Assembly: GCA_902782985.1 (NCBI GenBank)
Contig: CACZPC010000192.1
Location: 1-5,606, forward strand
From: Oscillospiraceae bacterium
Lineage (GTDB): Bacteria; Bacillota; Clostridia; Saccharofermentanales; Saccharofermentanaceae
Length of the DNA stretch: 5,606 nt
Reading direction: 5' to 3'
Part shown: positions 1-5,606 of the stretch, in pieces
How the letters are laid out: each line of letters begins with the position of its first letter
Position numbering within the stretch: position 1 is the first letter of the stretch
Program-made: the position numbers and the translations under genes
The notes under the pieces: model-generated
Databases searched by the model: none
Told to the model about the DNA's origin: nothing
What the model saw: the letters and a program-made list of their open reading frames with translations, nothing else

Positions 1-19
1 AAAGAAAAGGAGAAAGTCT

Positions 20-499
20 ATGGCAGGCATAAAGAAGACAAATGCGATGAGGATGCTCGATAAGGCCGGCGTTGATTACAAGGCTATGGAATATGAGTAT
101 GACGAGAACGATCTTGACGGTCATCACGTTGCCGAATTCTTTTCGCTTCCTTATGAGGAAGTCTTCAAGACGCTGGTCGCCAAGGGCGAGAGCGGTGAGC
201 ATTATGTATTCTGCCTTTCCGTAGACGATGAGATCGATCTTAAGAAAGCGGCTCGCCTTGCGGGGGAGAAGAGAGTGGAGATGATCCACGTTAAGGAACT
301 GCTTCCTCTTACAGGATATATCAGAGGCGGATGTTCTCCTTTCGGAATGAAGAAAAAGTTCAAGACATTTATCGACGAGATGATCCTGCTTGTCGATGAA
401 GTGTGTGTCAGCGGCGGTCAGCGCGGATTGCAGCTGAGGCTTAAGGCCGAGGATCTCATAGCTCAGACCGAAGCAACAGTGGGGGAGTTCACAACGTAA
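20..499 (+). CDS. ybaK: YbaK/EbsC-family aminoacyl-tRNA deacylase (Cys-tRNA(Pro) deacylase type)
   Basis: This is a cytoplasmic tRNA-editing enzyme. Family members hydrolyse mischarged aminoacyl-tRNA in trans, classically Cys-tRNA(Pro) made by prolyl-tRNA synthetase. The 159-residue length is normal for a stand-alone YbaK protein. Family signatures are the N-terminal KKTNAMRMLD (5-14), VFKTLV (48-53) with the conserved lysine K50 that corresponds to the catalytically important lysine of the family, KKAARLAGEKRVEM (75-88), the glycine-rich GYIRGGCSPFGMKKK (99-113), and VSGGQRGLQL (130-139). The start ATG has AGGAG at 8-12, seven nt upstream. The stop is 1 nt before the antiporter ATG, so the two are probably co-transcribed although their functions are unrelated. 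No promoter is visible because the window begins only 19 nt upstream. The family is certain. The exact substrate (Cys-tRNA(Pro) or another mischarged tRNA) cannot be read from the sequence. Confidence 0.93.
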   Translation: MAGIKKTNAMRMLDKAGVDYKAMEYEYDENDLDGHHVAEFFSLPYEEVFKTLVAKGESGEHYVFCLSVDDEIDLKKAARLAGEKRVEMIHVKELLPLTGYIRGGCSPFGMKKKFKTFIDEMILLVDEVCVSGGQRGLQLRLKAEDLIAQTEATVGEFTT

Positions 500-500
500 T

Positions 501-1697
501 ATGGAGAAGTACGAAGTATTTAAGTCGCTGGCGATAATCATAATAGTAGCCAAGCTGTTCGGCCTCGGTGCCAGAAAGATAAAAGCACCGCAGGTAGCAG
601 GTGAGATCGTGGCAGGTCTTCTTATAGGACCGTCCGTATTAGGCCTTGTAGGTTATTCCGATTTTCTCGGACAGATGGCCGAGATCGGTGTCATGCTCCT
701 CATGTTTACGGCCGGCATCGAGACCCGTATCTCAGAGCTTCGAAAGACAGGTGTCAAGGCCTTCCTGATCGCCTGCGCAGGTGTATTCACTCCGCTTATC
801 TGCGGCGCGTTTCTTTATTTTGCTTTCTACGGAGTTGCTCCCTGGGGATCCGAAGAGTTCTTTAAGGGTGTATTTATAGGTATGATACTTACGGCAACTT
901 CGGTAAGTATCACGGTCCAGACTTTAAGAGAGCTGGGCAAGCTTTCCGATACGGTCGGTACAACTATAATGAGTGCGGCGATCATCGATGATGTCATCGG
1001 TATCCTCGTGCTTACGATCGTTATCGGCTTTAAGGATCCTTCAGCCAACTTCGGGAAGACTCTCCTTCTTACCGGAGCATTCTTTGTCGCATCACTGGCA
1101 TTCGGCTATATCGTATATCGTTTATTCAAGAAATATGATAAGAGACATCCTCATACAAGGCGTATCCCTATTATAGGTCTTGCGCTCTGCTTTGCTCTTT
1201 CCTATATTGCCGAGAAGTATTTCGGTGTTGCCGATATCACAGGTGCATATATAGCGGGTGTCATCTTAAGTTCCCTCAAGGATTCCGACTACATCTCGCG
1301 TAAGATGGATATCAATTCCTACATGATATTCGGTCCCGTATTCTTCGCTTCTATCGGCCTTCAGACCGATATCAAGTCGATAAATGCCACGATCCTTCTC
1401 TTCTCGCTTTGCTTTGTTATCGTAGGAATGGGAGCCAAGATCGTCGGCTGCTCTGCAATGTCGAGGCTCTGCGGTTTTAAGGGCAGAGATAAGTGGAAGA
1501 TCGGTGCCGGCATGATGACCAGAGGAGAAGTAGCACTTATCGTGGCTCAGAGAGGTCTTACCGTCGGTATGCTCGACGGAGCTTATTTCACTTCCGTTAT
1601 CCTTCTTATAATCGTCAGTTCCATCGTAACTCCCATCGTCTTAAAGCTTCTTTATGCACAGAAGGGTACTGCGGTAAAAGAAACAGAAAAAGTATAG
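501..1697 (+). CDS. CPA2-family monovalent cation:proton antiporter (membrane)
   Basis: This is an integral membrane exchanger of the Na+/H+ exchanger fold (PF00999 type), expected to exchange Na+ or K+ for H+ across the cytoplasmic membrane for pH and ion homeostasis. The 398 residues form roughly 12-13 hydrophobic segments. Recognisable motifs are PQVAGEIVAGLLIGPSVLG (30-48), the TATSVSITVQTLRELGKL region (131-148), the ion-binding double aspartate D163-D164 in AAIIDDVIGI, typical of electrogenic CPA2 members, FFASIGLQTD (281-290), and MMTRGEVALIVAQRGL (338-353). K313 in a late membrane helix may be the lysine that pairs with the aspartates in NapA-like transporters; this is inference. The protein ends soon after the last membrane segment, so there is no TrkA-N/RCK domain as in Kef channels. 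The start ATG lies 1 nt after the preceding stop, with GGGGGAG at 481-487. A perfect inverted repeat lies inside the gene (883-912). Cation specificity is not determinable. Confidence 0.93.
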   Translation: MEKYEVFKSLAIIIIVAKLFGLGARKIKAPQVAGEIVAGLLIGPSVLGLVGYSDFLGQMAEIGVMLLMFTAGIETRISELRKTGVKAFLIACAGVFTPLICGAFLYFAFYGVAPWGSEEFFKGVFIGMILTATSVSITVQTLRELGKLSDTVGTTIMSAAIIDDVIGILVLTIVIGFKDPSANFGKTLLLTGAFFVASLAFGYIVYRLFKKYDKRHPHTRRIPIIGLALCFALSYIAEKYFGVADITGAYIAGVILSSLKDSDYISRKMDINSYMIFGPVFFASIGLQTDIKSINATILLFSLCFVIVGMGAKIVGCSAMSRLCGFKGRDKWKIGAGMMTRGEVALIVAQRGLTVGMLDGAYFTSVILLIIVSSIVTPIVLKLLYAQKGTAVKETEKV

Positions 1698-1703
1698 TAT
1701 AAT
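1698..1703 (+). promoter_or_regulatory. Possible -10 box upstream of murC
   Basis: TATAAT sits directly after the antiporter stop codon and 23 nt before the murC ATG. No convincing -35 hexamer is found 16-18 nt upstream (the sequence there is A-rich, e.g. TAAAAG), and there is no TG of an extended -10. It may be a weak internal promoter giving murC partly independent expression, or a chance match in the only A/T-rich spacer of this region. Confidence 0.3.
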
Positions 1704-1726
1704 CTTTAGCTGTGAGGTGAATTAAC

Positions 1727-3166
1727 ATGACTGACAGCGGATTAAATGCACTCAAGACAGGTGCTCGTATATATTTTATCGGTATCGGCGGTATATCCAT
1801 GAGCGGACTTGCGCTTCTTGCCAAGGGCTACGGATTTACGGTAGGCGGCTCGGATATGAATCCTTCGGAGAGGACCGAGATGCTCGCGGATCACGGGATC
1901 ACGATCTTTAATTCCCAGATCGCGGATAATATCGATAGTTTCAAGCCTGATTATATAGTCAAGACTGCGGCTATCCTGCCGCATAATCCTGAAGTCTTTA
2001 AGGCGACGGAAGAAGGGATCAGGATCTATGACAGATCCGAATTCCTCGGACTTCTTACCGAAAGCTACACGAATGTCATCAATATCTCGGGCACACACGG
2101 TAAGACCACGACTACTTCAATGACATCCCTGATGCTCATCGAGGCCGGCAAGGATCCTACGGTCCACTTAGGAGCTGAGTTCGATGCATTCGGAGGAAGT
2201 ACGGTGAGACTCGGCGGTAATAAGGATCTCCTTGTATCCGAGGCCTGTGAGTTCAAAAGATCGTTCCTTCAGTTCCGATCCACGACAGCGGCTATTACCA
2301 ATATCGATCACGATCATGTTGACTGCTATCCCACTATCGAGGATGTTATCGAGGTCTTCGCGGAGTTCACTGACAAGGTGGACGATAACGGCTATATCGT
2401 AGTCACCGGAAGTGATGCGAATATCAAAAAGTCGCTGAAGGTCGCCGAGAAGAGACATGCTGATCAGGGCAGAAAGATGCCATCCGTGATCACGTGTGCC
2501 GCTGACGGATCCGATGCGGACTTTACTGCAAAGAATATTGAATTTGTTGAGGGACATCCTCATTTCGATATATGTTTTAAGGGCGAAATGCTCGGAAGAG
2601 CGAAGCTTCGTGTTCCCGGTAATCACAATATCGCCAACAGTCTTATCGCGGCGGCATGTGCTTATTTAAACGGCGCAGATCCCGAGTCGATCATTAAGGC
2701 ATTAAATGAGTTCGGCGGTGCTGACGGAAGATATACGATCAAAGGTAAGTATAAGGGATGTGATGTAGTTGTTGACTATGCTCACCATCCCACGGCAGCA
2801 AGAGTTACCATAGATGCTGCCGAGCATATGCCTCATAATGACATCCTTGTGGTATTTCAGCCTCTTACGTTCAACAGGACCAAGATGCTCTTTGAGGATT
2901 ATGTAACTTCGCTGCTCCCCTGTAAGAAGGTATTATTCTCCGAGATCTTCTCCGACAGAGAGATAAATACCGGTGAGATATCAAGTAAGGATATCTCAGA
3001 TGAGATCAACAGGCGCGGAGGAGATTCCGAATTCTTTGCTGATAAGGAAGACCTCAAGAAGAGGATCGACGAGCTGATAAATCCCGGTGATATCATCCTT
3101 ATTTTAGGCCCCGAGGACATAAGGCACTTAGGTGATGAACTCTGCCCCAAGGGCGGTGAATCATGA
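1727..3166 (+). CDS. murC: UDP-N-acetylmuramate--L-alanine ligase MurC
   Basis: This cytoplasmic enzyme joins L-alanine to UDP-N-acetylmuramic acid using ATP, the first amino-acid addition in peptidoglycan stem-peptide synthesis. All three Mur-ligase domains are present in 479 residues, within the usual MurC length. The N-terminal Rossmann domain has GIGGISMSGLA (19-29). The ATPase domain has the P-loop GTHGKTTT (122-129, K126), SEACEFKRSF (171-180) and TNIDHDHVD (191-199). The C-terminal domain has GNHNIANSL (298-306), DYAHHP (350-355) and FQPLTFNRT (377-385). The start ATG has GAGGTGA at 1714-1720, six nt upstream. The stop overlaps the next gene's start (ATGA), implying translational coupling. 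Several C-terminal motifs depart from the usual MurC form: FQPH reads FQPL, GAGD reads GPED (461-464), and RRFE reads GRYT (334-337). The ligase nevertheless looks intact. Mpl or another Mur ligase is less likely because the MurC-type N-terminal glycine motif and SEACE signature are present. Confidence 0.93.
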   Translation: MTDSGLNALKTGARIYFIGIGGISMSGLALLAKGYGFTVGGSDMNPSERTEMLADHGITIFNSQIADNIDSFKPDYIVKTAAILPHNPEVFKATEEGIRIYDRSEFLGLLTESYTNVINISGTHGKTTTTSMTSLMLIEAGKDPTVHLGAEFDAFGGSTVRLGGNKDLLVSEACEFKRSFLQFRSTTAAITNIDHDHVDCYPTIEDVIEVFAEFTDKVDDNGYIVVTGSDANIKKSLKVAEKRHADQGRKMPSVITCAADGSDADFTAKNIEFVEGHPHFDICFKGEMLGRAKLRVPGNHNIANSLIAAACAYLNGADPESIIKALNEFGGADGRYTIKGKYKGCDVVVDYAHHPTAARVTIDAAEHMPHNDILVVFQPLTFNRTKMLFEDYVTSLLPCKKVLFSEIFSDREINTGEISSKDISDEINRRGGDSEFFADKEDLKKRIDELINPGDIILILGPEDIRHLGDELCPKGGES

Positions 3167-4659
3167 AGAGCAGTTCACAGACCGGAAGGACAGGCACAAG
3201 GTCGGTAGAGAAGACTGATCCCGGAATGATGTCTTTTATCGGTATGGCGGTCGCCGTCATATCGGTCATCATAATGCTGATCCTTTATCTCGTGCCTTTT
3301 ACGGGCGCCAATAAGCGTAATCCCGTAGTCGTATTCATGGGCTGTGAAGGCAACTTCCCCCGTATTTCAATGATGAATACTCTCCACAGAGCGGGCTTCG
3401 ATATGCTCGTAGCAGATGAGCAGACCGAGCTCGATCCCGATAAGGTCTATATCGTAGCGGGCGTAGGCGATAATGCTTTCGATTATATGGTTCGTTACAG
3501 GGATCAGGAGAATGTAGCCGGATTTATCCTCATATGTCCCAAGCTTCCTGCCAACGGGCAGATCGACGGATTCGATTCTCAGTCACCTTATAAAGATATT
3601 GCGATCTTTGCGGGTAAAGATAACGCCGATAAGGTCGAGGATCTTAAGGATGCCAGGATAATCTTCGAGAGGATCTCCGGTGTCGATACTGTTTACGGGA
3701 TCCCCATAACAAGAGGGGGATTGTTTGCCTCAGAGGCTTTTGTCAACGTATCCCAGAACAGATATCTTTCGATGTCCTGCTTCGATATAAAGGATGCCGG
3801 TCATTATCTTTTTTCGCCGATGTTCCAGAACGAGCTCGCAGGATATATCGGCGTGACATATCATAACTATGCCATAAAGGATCCTTCTTTTGCAGGGATC
3901 AATATCTGGTTTGCATTATTTGTCCTTTCCTTCTTCGGTGCTGTAGCGGGTCTTTGTATCTATCTTGCTCCGCTTCCTGTCGTAGTATCGGATATCAAGC
4001 AGGAGAGGGTACCTCTGCAGGAGAAGACCGCGGTCGGAATTATCGGCGGTGTCACTCTTGCTTTTGTAGTAGGGACCATAGCGATGTCGTTTATTCATAG
4101 GTTAAGATTCCTTATACCTTATATACTTGTAGTACTTCCTATAGTATTTATGCTCGTACTTACATGTTCGAGGCTGAAGTTCATCTTAAGCCGTGAGGAT
4201 AAGTTCAAGCACAAGAACGGTAAGCTCAGAAGACCTGTGGTCATGTGTGTTCTGATCGGTCTCTTTGTATTGCTGGCATCGGCGATCGTCGGTGATATGA
4301 AGGTGCATGTTGCATATCCCGAAGCTGCTATAGCCGCTGTCGCATTCGCAGTCGATCTTATCCTGTCGAGCGGACTTCTGTATGCGGATCGCAGATCAAG
4401 GAGCCTCGGACAGGGCGGATGTTCGTACTACGGTAATCGAGTGATATTCCTTCTCATGATGATCCCTTCGATATTTGCATTTCTATTCGGACTTGTAACG
4501 TCCCAGGATCTTGTTATGTATTCAGGTCTTGAAGGCATACTGGCAACGCTCGTTCCGTTCCTCTGCCTGATACCTCTCAGGAGACATTCGGATCGTTCGT
4601 TTATCCCGTCGATCCTTCATGCCTTTACCTTTGCGGTAATGGTGCTCCTGGTACTTTGA
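3163..4659 (+). CDS. Uncharacterised 9-TM membrane protein with a hydrolase-like extracytoplasmic domain
   Basis: I do not recognise this 498-residue family. A basic N-terminus (1-20) is followed by a membrane segment (about 23-46), a soluble stretch of about 200 residues (47-245), and eight further hydrophobic segments near 246-270, 290-311, 316-336, 358-376, 386-408, 427-446, 455-472 and 480-498. The positively charged loops (337-357, 409-426, 472-479) fall on one side, so the soluble domain should be outside. That domain reads in order like an alpha/beta-hydrolase: VVVFMGCEG (55-63), a helix then AGFDMLVAD (77-85), KVYIVAGVGDNA (94-105), VAGFILICP (118-126), DIAIFAGKDN (145-154) and AGHYLF (212-217). 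The nucleophile position in GVGDN has glycine instead of serine, while a candidate acid D153 and H214 remain, so a non-catalytic binding role is possible (inference). The start ATG overlaps the murC stop by four nt, with GGCGGTGA just upstream. Coupling to murC suggests, without proving, a role in the cell envelope. Confidence 0.85.
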   Translation: MKSSSQTGRTGTRSVEKTDPGMMSFIGMAVAVISVIIMLILYLVPFTGANKRNPVVVFMGCEGNFPRISMMNTLHRAGFDMLVADEQTELDPDKVYIVAGVGDNAFDYMVRYRDQENVAGFILICPKLPANGQIDGFDSQSPYKDIAIFAGKDNADKVEDLKDARIIFERISGVDTVYGIPITRGGLFASEAFVNVSQNRYLSMSCFDIKDAGHYLFSPMFQNELAGYIGVTYHNYAIKDPSFAGINIWFALFVLSFFGAVAGLCIYLAPLPVVVSDIKQERVPLQEKTAVGIIGGVTLAFVVGTIAMSFIHRLRFLIPYILVVLPIVFMLVLTCSRLKFILSREDKFKHKNGKLRRPVVMCVLIGLFVLLASAIVGDMKVHVAYPEAAIAAVAFAVDLILSSGLLYADRRSRSLGQGGCSYYGNRVIFLLMMIPSIFAFLFGLVTSQDLVMYSGLEGILATLVPFLCLIPLRRHSDRSFIPSILHAFTFAVMVLLVL

Positions 4660-4667
4660 TATTTAGA

Positions 4668-4696
4668 TTGACACCAAAGTGCAATGATGATAGTAT
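4668..4696 (+). promoter_or_regulatory. Sigma-A-type promoter of the rplU-prp-rpmA operon
   Basis: A perfect -35 hexamer TTGACA (4668-4673) is followed by a 17-nt spacer and a -10 hexamer TAGTAT (4691-4696, four of six matches to TATAAT). Transcription should begin near 4702-4705, leaving a leader of about 110 nt before rplU. The -35 box starts only 8 nt after the stop of the upstream membrane protein. An imperfect -10 with a perfect -35 and ideal spacing fits a strong housekeeping promoter for a ribosomal-protein operon. Confidence 0.78.
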
Positions 4697-4702
4697 ATTG
4701 CG

Positions 4703-4811
4703 GTGACCGCATGCGCCGGGCTCTTAAATGTGCGATTTTTCAGGCTTTTCGCCATGGAAGATACACTGCCTAGGGTAGAGCAGCGAGACTGGAAGAACAG
4801 GAGGACACAGT
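4703..4811 (+). ncRNA. Candidate L21 leader (5' regulatory leader of rplU)
   Basis: The untranslated stretch between the predicted start of transcription and rplU is long for such a compact region and contains no open reading frame of note. Firmicutes rplU operons commonly carry a structured L21 leader (Rfam class of that name) thought to bind a ribosomal protein and regulate the operon. The 3' half contains CTGC (4766-4769) facing GCAG (4780-4783), then GAGACTGGAAG (4785-4795), and ends in the ribosome binding site AGGAGG (4799-4804), seven nt before the ATG. AGGC (4742-4745) can alternatively pair with GCCT (4768-4771), which excludes the first hairpin. The assignment rests mainly on position and overall resemblance. 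I could not run a covariance model, and the exact ends are approximate. Confidence 0.6.
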
Positions 4812-5117
4812 ATGTACGCAGTTATTAAGACAGGCGGTAAGCAGTACAAGGTTGCTGCCGGCGACGAGATCTTCGTAGAGAAGCTCGAGGGTGAGGCAGG
4901 TCAGTCTATCACTTTCGACGAAGTACTTGCAGTAGCTGACGATAACGGCATCAAGGCAGGAGCTGATCTTAAGGCTACTGTAACAGGTGAGATCGTTAAG
5001 CAGGGCAAGAACAAGAAGATCGTTGTTCTGAAGTACAAGGCTAAGAAGGGCTATCGCAGAAAGAACGGCCACAGACAGCCTTATACACGTGTACGTATCA
5101 CAGCAGTAAACGCGTGA
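4812..5117 (+). CDS. rplU: 50S ribosomal protein L21 (bL21)
   Basis: This structural protein of the large ribosomal subunit binds 23S rRNA. The 101 residues match the usual bL21 length. It opens with the family N-terminus [14 protein letters not shown] (1-14), has the central DEVLAV strand (36-41), and ends with the basic signature [19 protein letters not shown] (74-92), which contacts rRNA. The start is fixed by AGGAGG at 4799-4804. Codon choice is more uniform than in the neighbours (AAG for lysine; many GCA, GTA, ATC), as expected for a highly expressed gene. Its stop TGA overlaps the GTG start of prp. It is the first gene of the rplU-prp-rpmA operon. Confidence 0.98.
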   Translation: MYAVIKTGGKQYKVAAGDEIFVEKLEGEAGQSITFDEVLAVADDNGIKAGADLKATVTGEIVKQGKNKKIVVLKYKAKKGYRRKNGHRQPYTRVRITAVNA

Positions 5118-5494
5118 TAACCGTTAAGATCGTAAGAGATCGCACAAGGAGGATCACCGGCGTGTTCATGAGCGGACATGCGGGATATGCCGAAGAAGGC
5201 AGTGATATCATCTGTGCCGGAGCATCTACACTTATATACACTCTTGCCAATTCGCTTGAGAGGATATGCGGTAAGGATGCACAGAGTATCTCCAAGATCA
5301 GAGAAGACAATGGTGACGGCGAAGTAAGTGCCGAGATAATCGTACCTTACGGGACCTTTACCGATAATACGGCAGACGAGCGTGCGGCAGTCGTAGCAGA
5401 GACCATCTATACGGGATTTGTTTCACTTGCCACATCGGTCAATGCAGACGGTATGAAGTACATCAACATTACAGAAGACTTTACGGAGGTGTAA
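5114..5494 (+). CDS. prp: Ribosomal-processing cysteine protease Prp (YsxB family)
   Basis: This cytoplasmic cysteine protease removes the N-terminal extension of ribosomal protein L27, a step needed for functional ribosomes in Firmicutes that carry the extension. The 126-residue protein carries the active-site region [19 protein letters not shown] (20-38), with catalytic candidates H22 and C34, the same numbers as described for the Staphylococcus aureus enzyme. The substrate is encoded immediately downstream: rpmA begins 1 nt after this stop and has a matching cleavage motif. The start is GTG at 5114, overlapping the rplU stop as GTGA. No Shine-Dalgarno is obvious, so translation probably depends on ribosomes finishing rplU. 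The next in-frame ATG (codon 19) would remove the first beta-strand just before H22, so GTG is preferred. Confidence 0.95.
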   Translation: MITVKIVRDRTRRITGVFMSGHAGYAEEGSDIICAGASTLIYTLANSLERICGKDAQSISKIREDNGDGEVSAEIIVPYGTFTDNTADERAAVVAETIYTGFVSLATSVNADGMKYINITEDFTEV

Positions 5495-5495
5495 A

Positions 5496-5606
5496 ATGCT
5501 TAATCTTAATTTACAGCTCTTCGCTCATAAGAAAGGTATGGGTTCGACCAAGAACGGCCGTGACTCAGAATCCAAGAGACTTGGAGCTAAGAAGGGCGAC
5601 GGACAG
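5496..5606 (+). CDS. rpmA: 50S ribosomal protein L27 (bL27), N-terminal part, runs off the window
   Basis: L27 reaches the peptidyl-transferase centre of the 50S subunit with its N-terminal tail. Only the first 37 codons are present. The translation opens with the extension MLNLNLQLF followed by [21 protein letters not shown], the universal L27 N-terminus. The Prp cleavage motif (LNLQLF then A) is intact, so the mature protein should start at A10-HKK. GGAGGTG at 5485-5491 is the ribosome binding site. The gene starts 1 nt after the prp stop. The reading frame is open to the last base of the window. Confidence 0.97.
   Translation, partial: MLNLNLQLFAHKKGMGSTKNGRDSESKRLGAKKGDGQ

Noticed and set aside
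1032..1041. Palindrome AAGGATCCTT, also present at 3877-3886, as a repeated protein-binding site.
   Set aside because: Both copies are simply the codons for Lys-Asp-Pro-Ser in two unrelated membrane proteins.
501..1697. A Kef-type K+ efflux channel assignment for the antiporter.
   Set aside because: There is no C-terminal TrkA-N/RCK domain and no ancillary KefF/KefG-like gene nearby.
2168..2626. Long open frame on the minus strand inside murC, encoding up to 152 residues.
   Set aside because: It lies wholly opposite a strongly conserved gene, has no ribosome binding site and shows no recognisable protein features.
4700..4710. GCGGTGACCGC inverted repeat at the predicted transcription start, as an operator.
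   Set aside because: It is only five bases per arm with no second copy, too short to separate from chance.
4708..4740. Hairpin CGCATG/TGTGCG followed by five T residues as an intrinsic terminator or attenuator.
   Set aside because: The stem is only six pairs, two of them G-U, with a 15-nt loop, and it would end transcripts only about 35 nt after the promoter.
4703..4811. A tRNA gene in the rplU leader, suggested by the GGTAGAGCA block.
   Set aside because: No acceptor stem pairing, no T-arm motif and no CCA-proximal structure surround it.
4770..5072. Open frame on the minus strand opposite rplU, about 100 residues.
   Set aside because: It is a mirror of biased codon use in rplU; the leucine-rich translation matches no family.

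Overview
The window looks like ordinary chromosomal DNA from a bacterium of the Firmicutes, most likely class Clostridia. Three things point there: the strong AGGAG-type ribosome binding sites, the rplU-prp-rpmA gene order, and above all an L27 ribosomal protein that starts with the cleavable N-terminal extension [14 protein letters not shown], paired with its dedicated protease. All seven genes lie on the + strand and are tightly packed. The species cannot be named from this sequence.

Region 1 (20-3166) holds three recognisable genes. They are a YbaK/EbsC-type aminoacyl-tRNA deacylase (tRNA proofreading), a CPA2-type monovalent cation:proton antiporter without a cytoplasmic RCK domain, and murC, the enzyme that adds L-alanine to UDP-N-acetylmuramate in peptidoglycan synthesis. 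The deacylase and antiporter genes are 1 nt apart. The antiporter and murC are 29 nt apart, with a good Shine-Dalgarno and a possible -10 box between them.

Region 2 (3163-4659) is a 498-residue polytopic membrane protein that I cannot assign to a named family. Its start overlaps the murC stop (ATGA), so it is probably translationally coupled to murC. It has one N-terminal membrane segment, an outside domain of about 200 residues that reads like an alpha/beta-hydrolase without its nucleophile serine, and eight further membrane segments. It is the least explained gene here.

Region 3 (4660-5606) is a ribosomal-protein operon. A near-consensus sigma-A promoter starts 8 nt after the membrane-protein stop. 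It is followed by a leader of about 110 nt that matches the position and general character of the Firmicutes L21 leader. Then come rplU (L21), prp (the cysteine protease that trims L27) and the first 37 codons of rpmA (L27). rplU and prp overlap by GTGA, and prp and rpmA are 1 nt apart, so the protease is made together with its substrate.

I found no mobile element, CRISPR array, tRNA or rRNA gene. No clearly new multi-gene system is visible. The best leads are the membrane protein with the apparent pseudo-hydrolase domain, the rplU leader, and several unusual motif residues in the C-terminal half of MurC.
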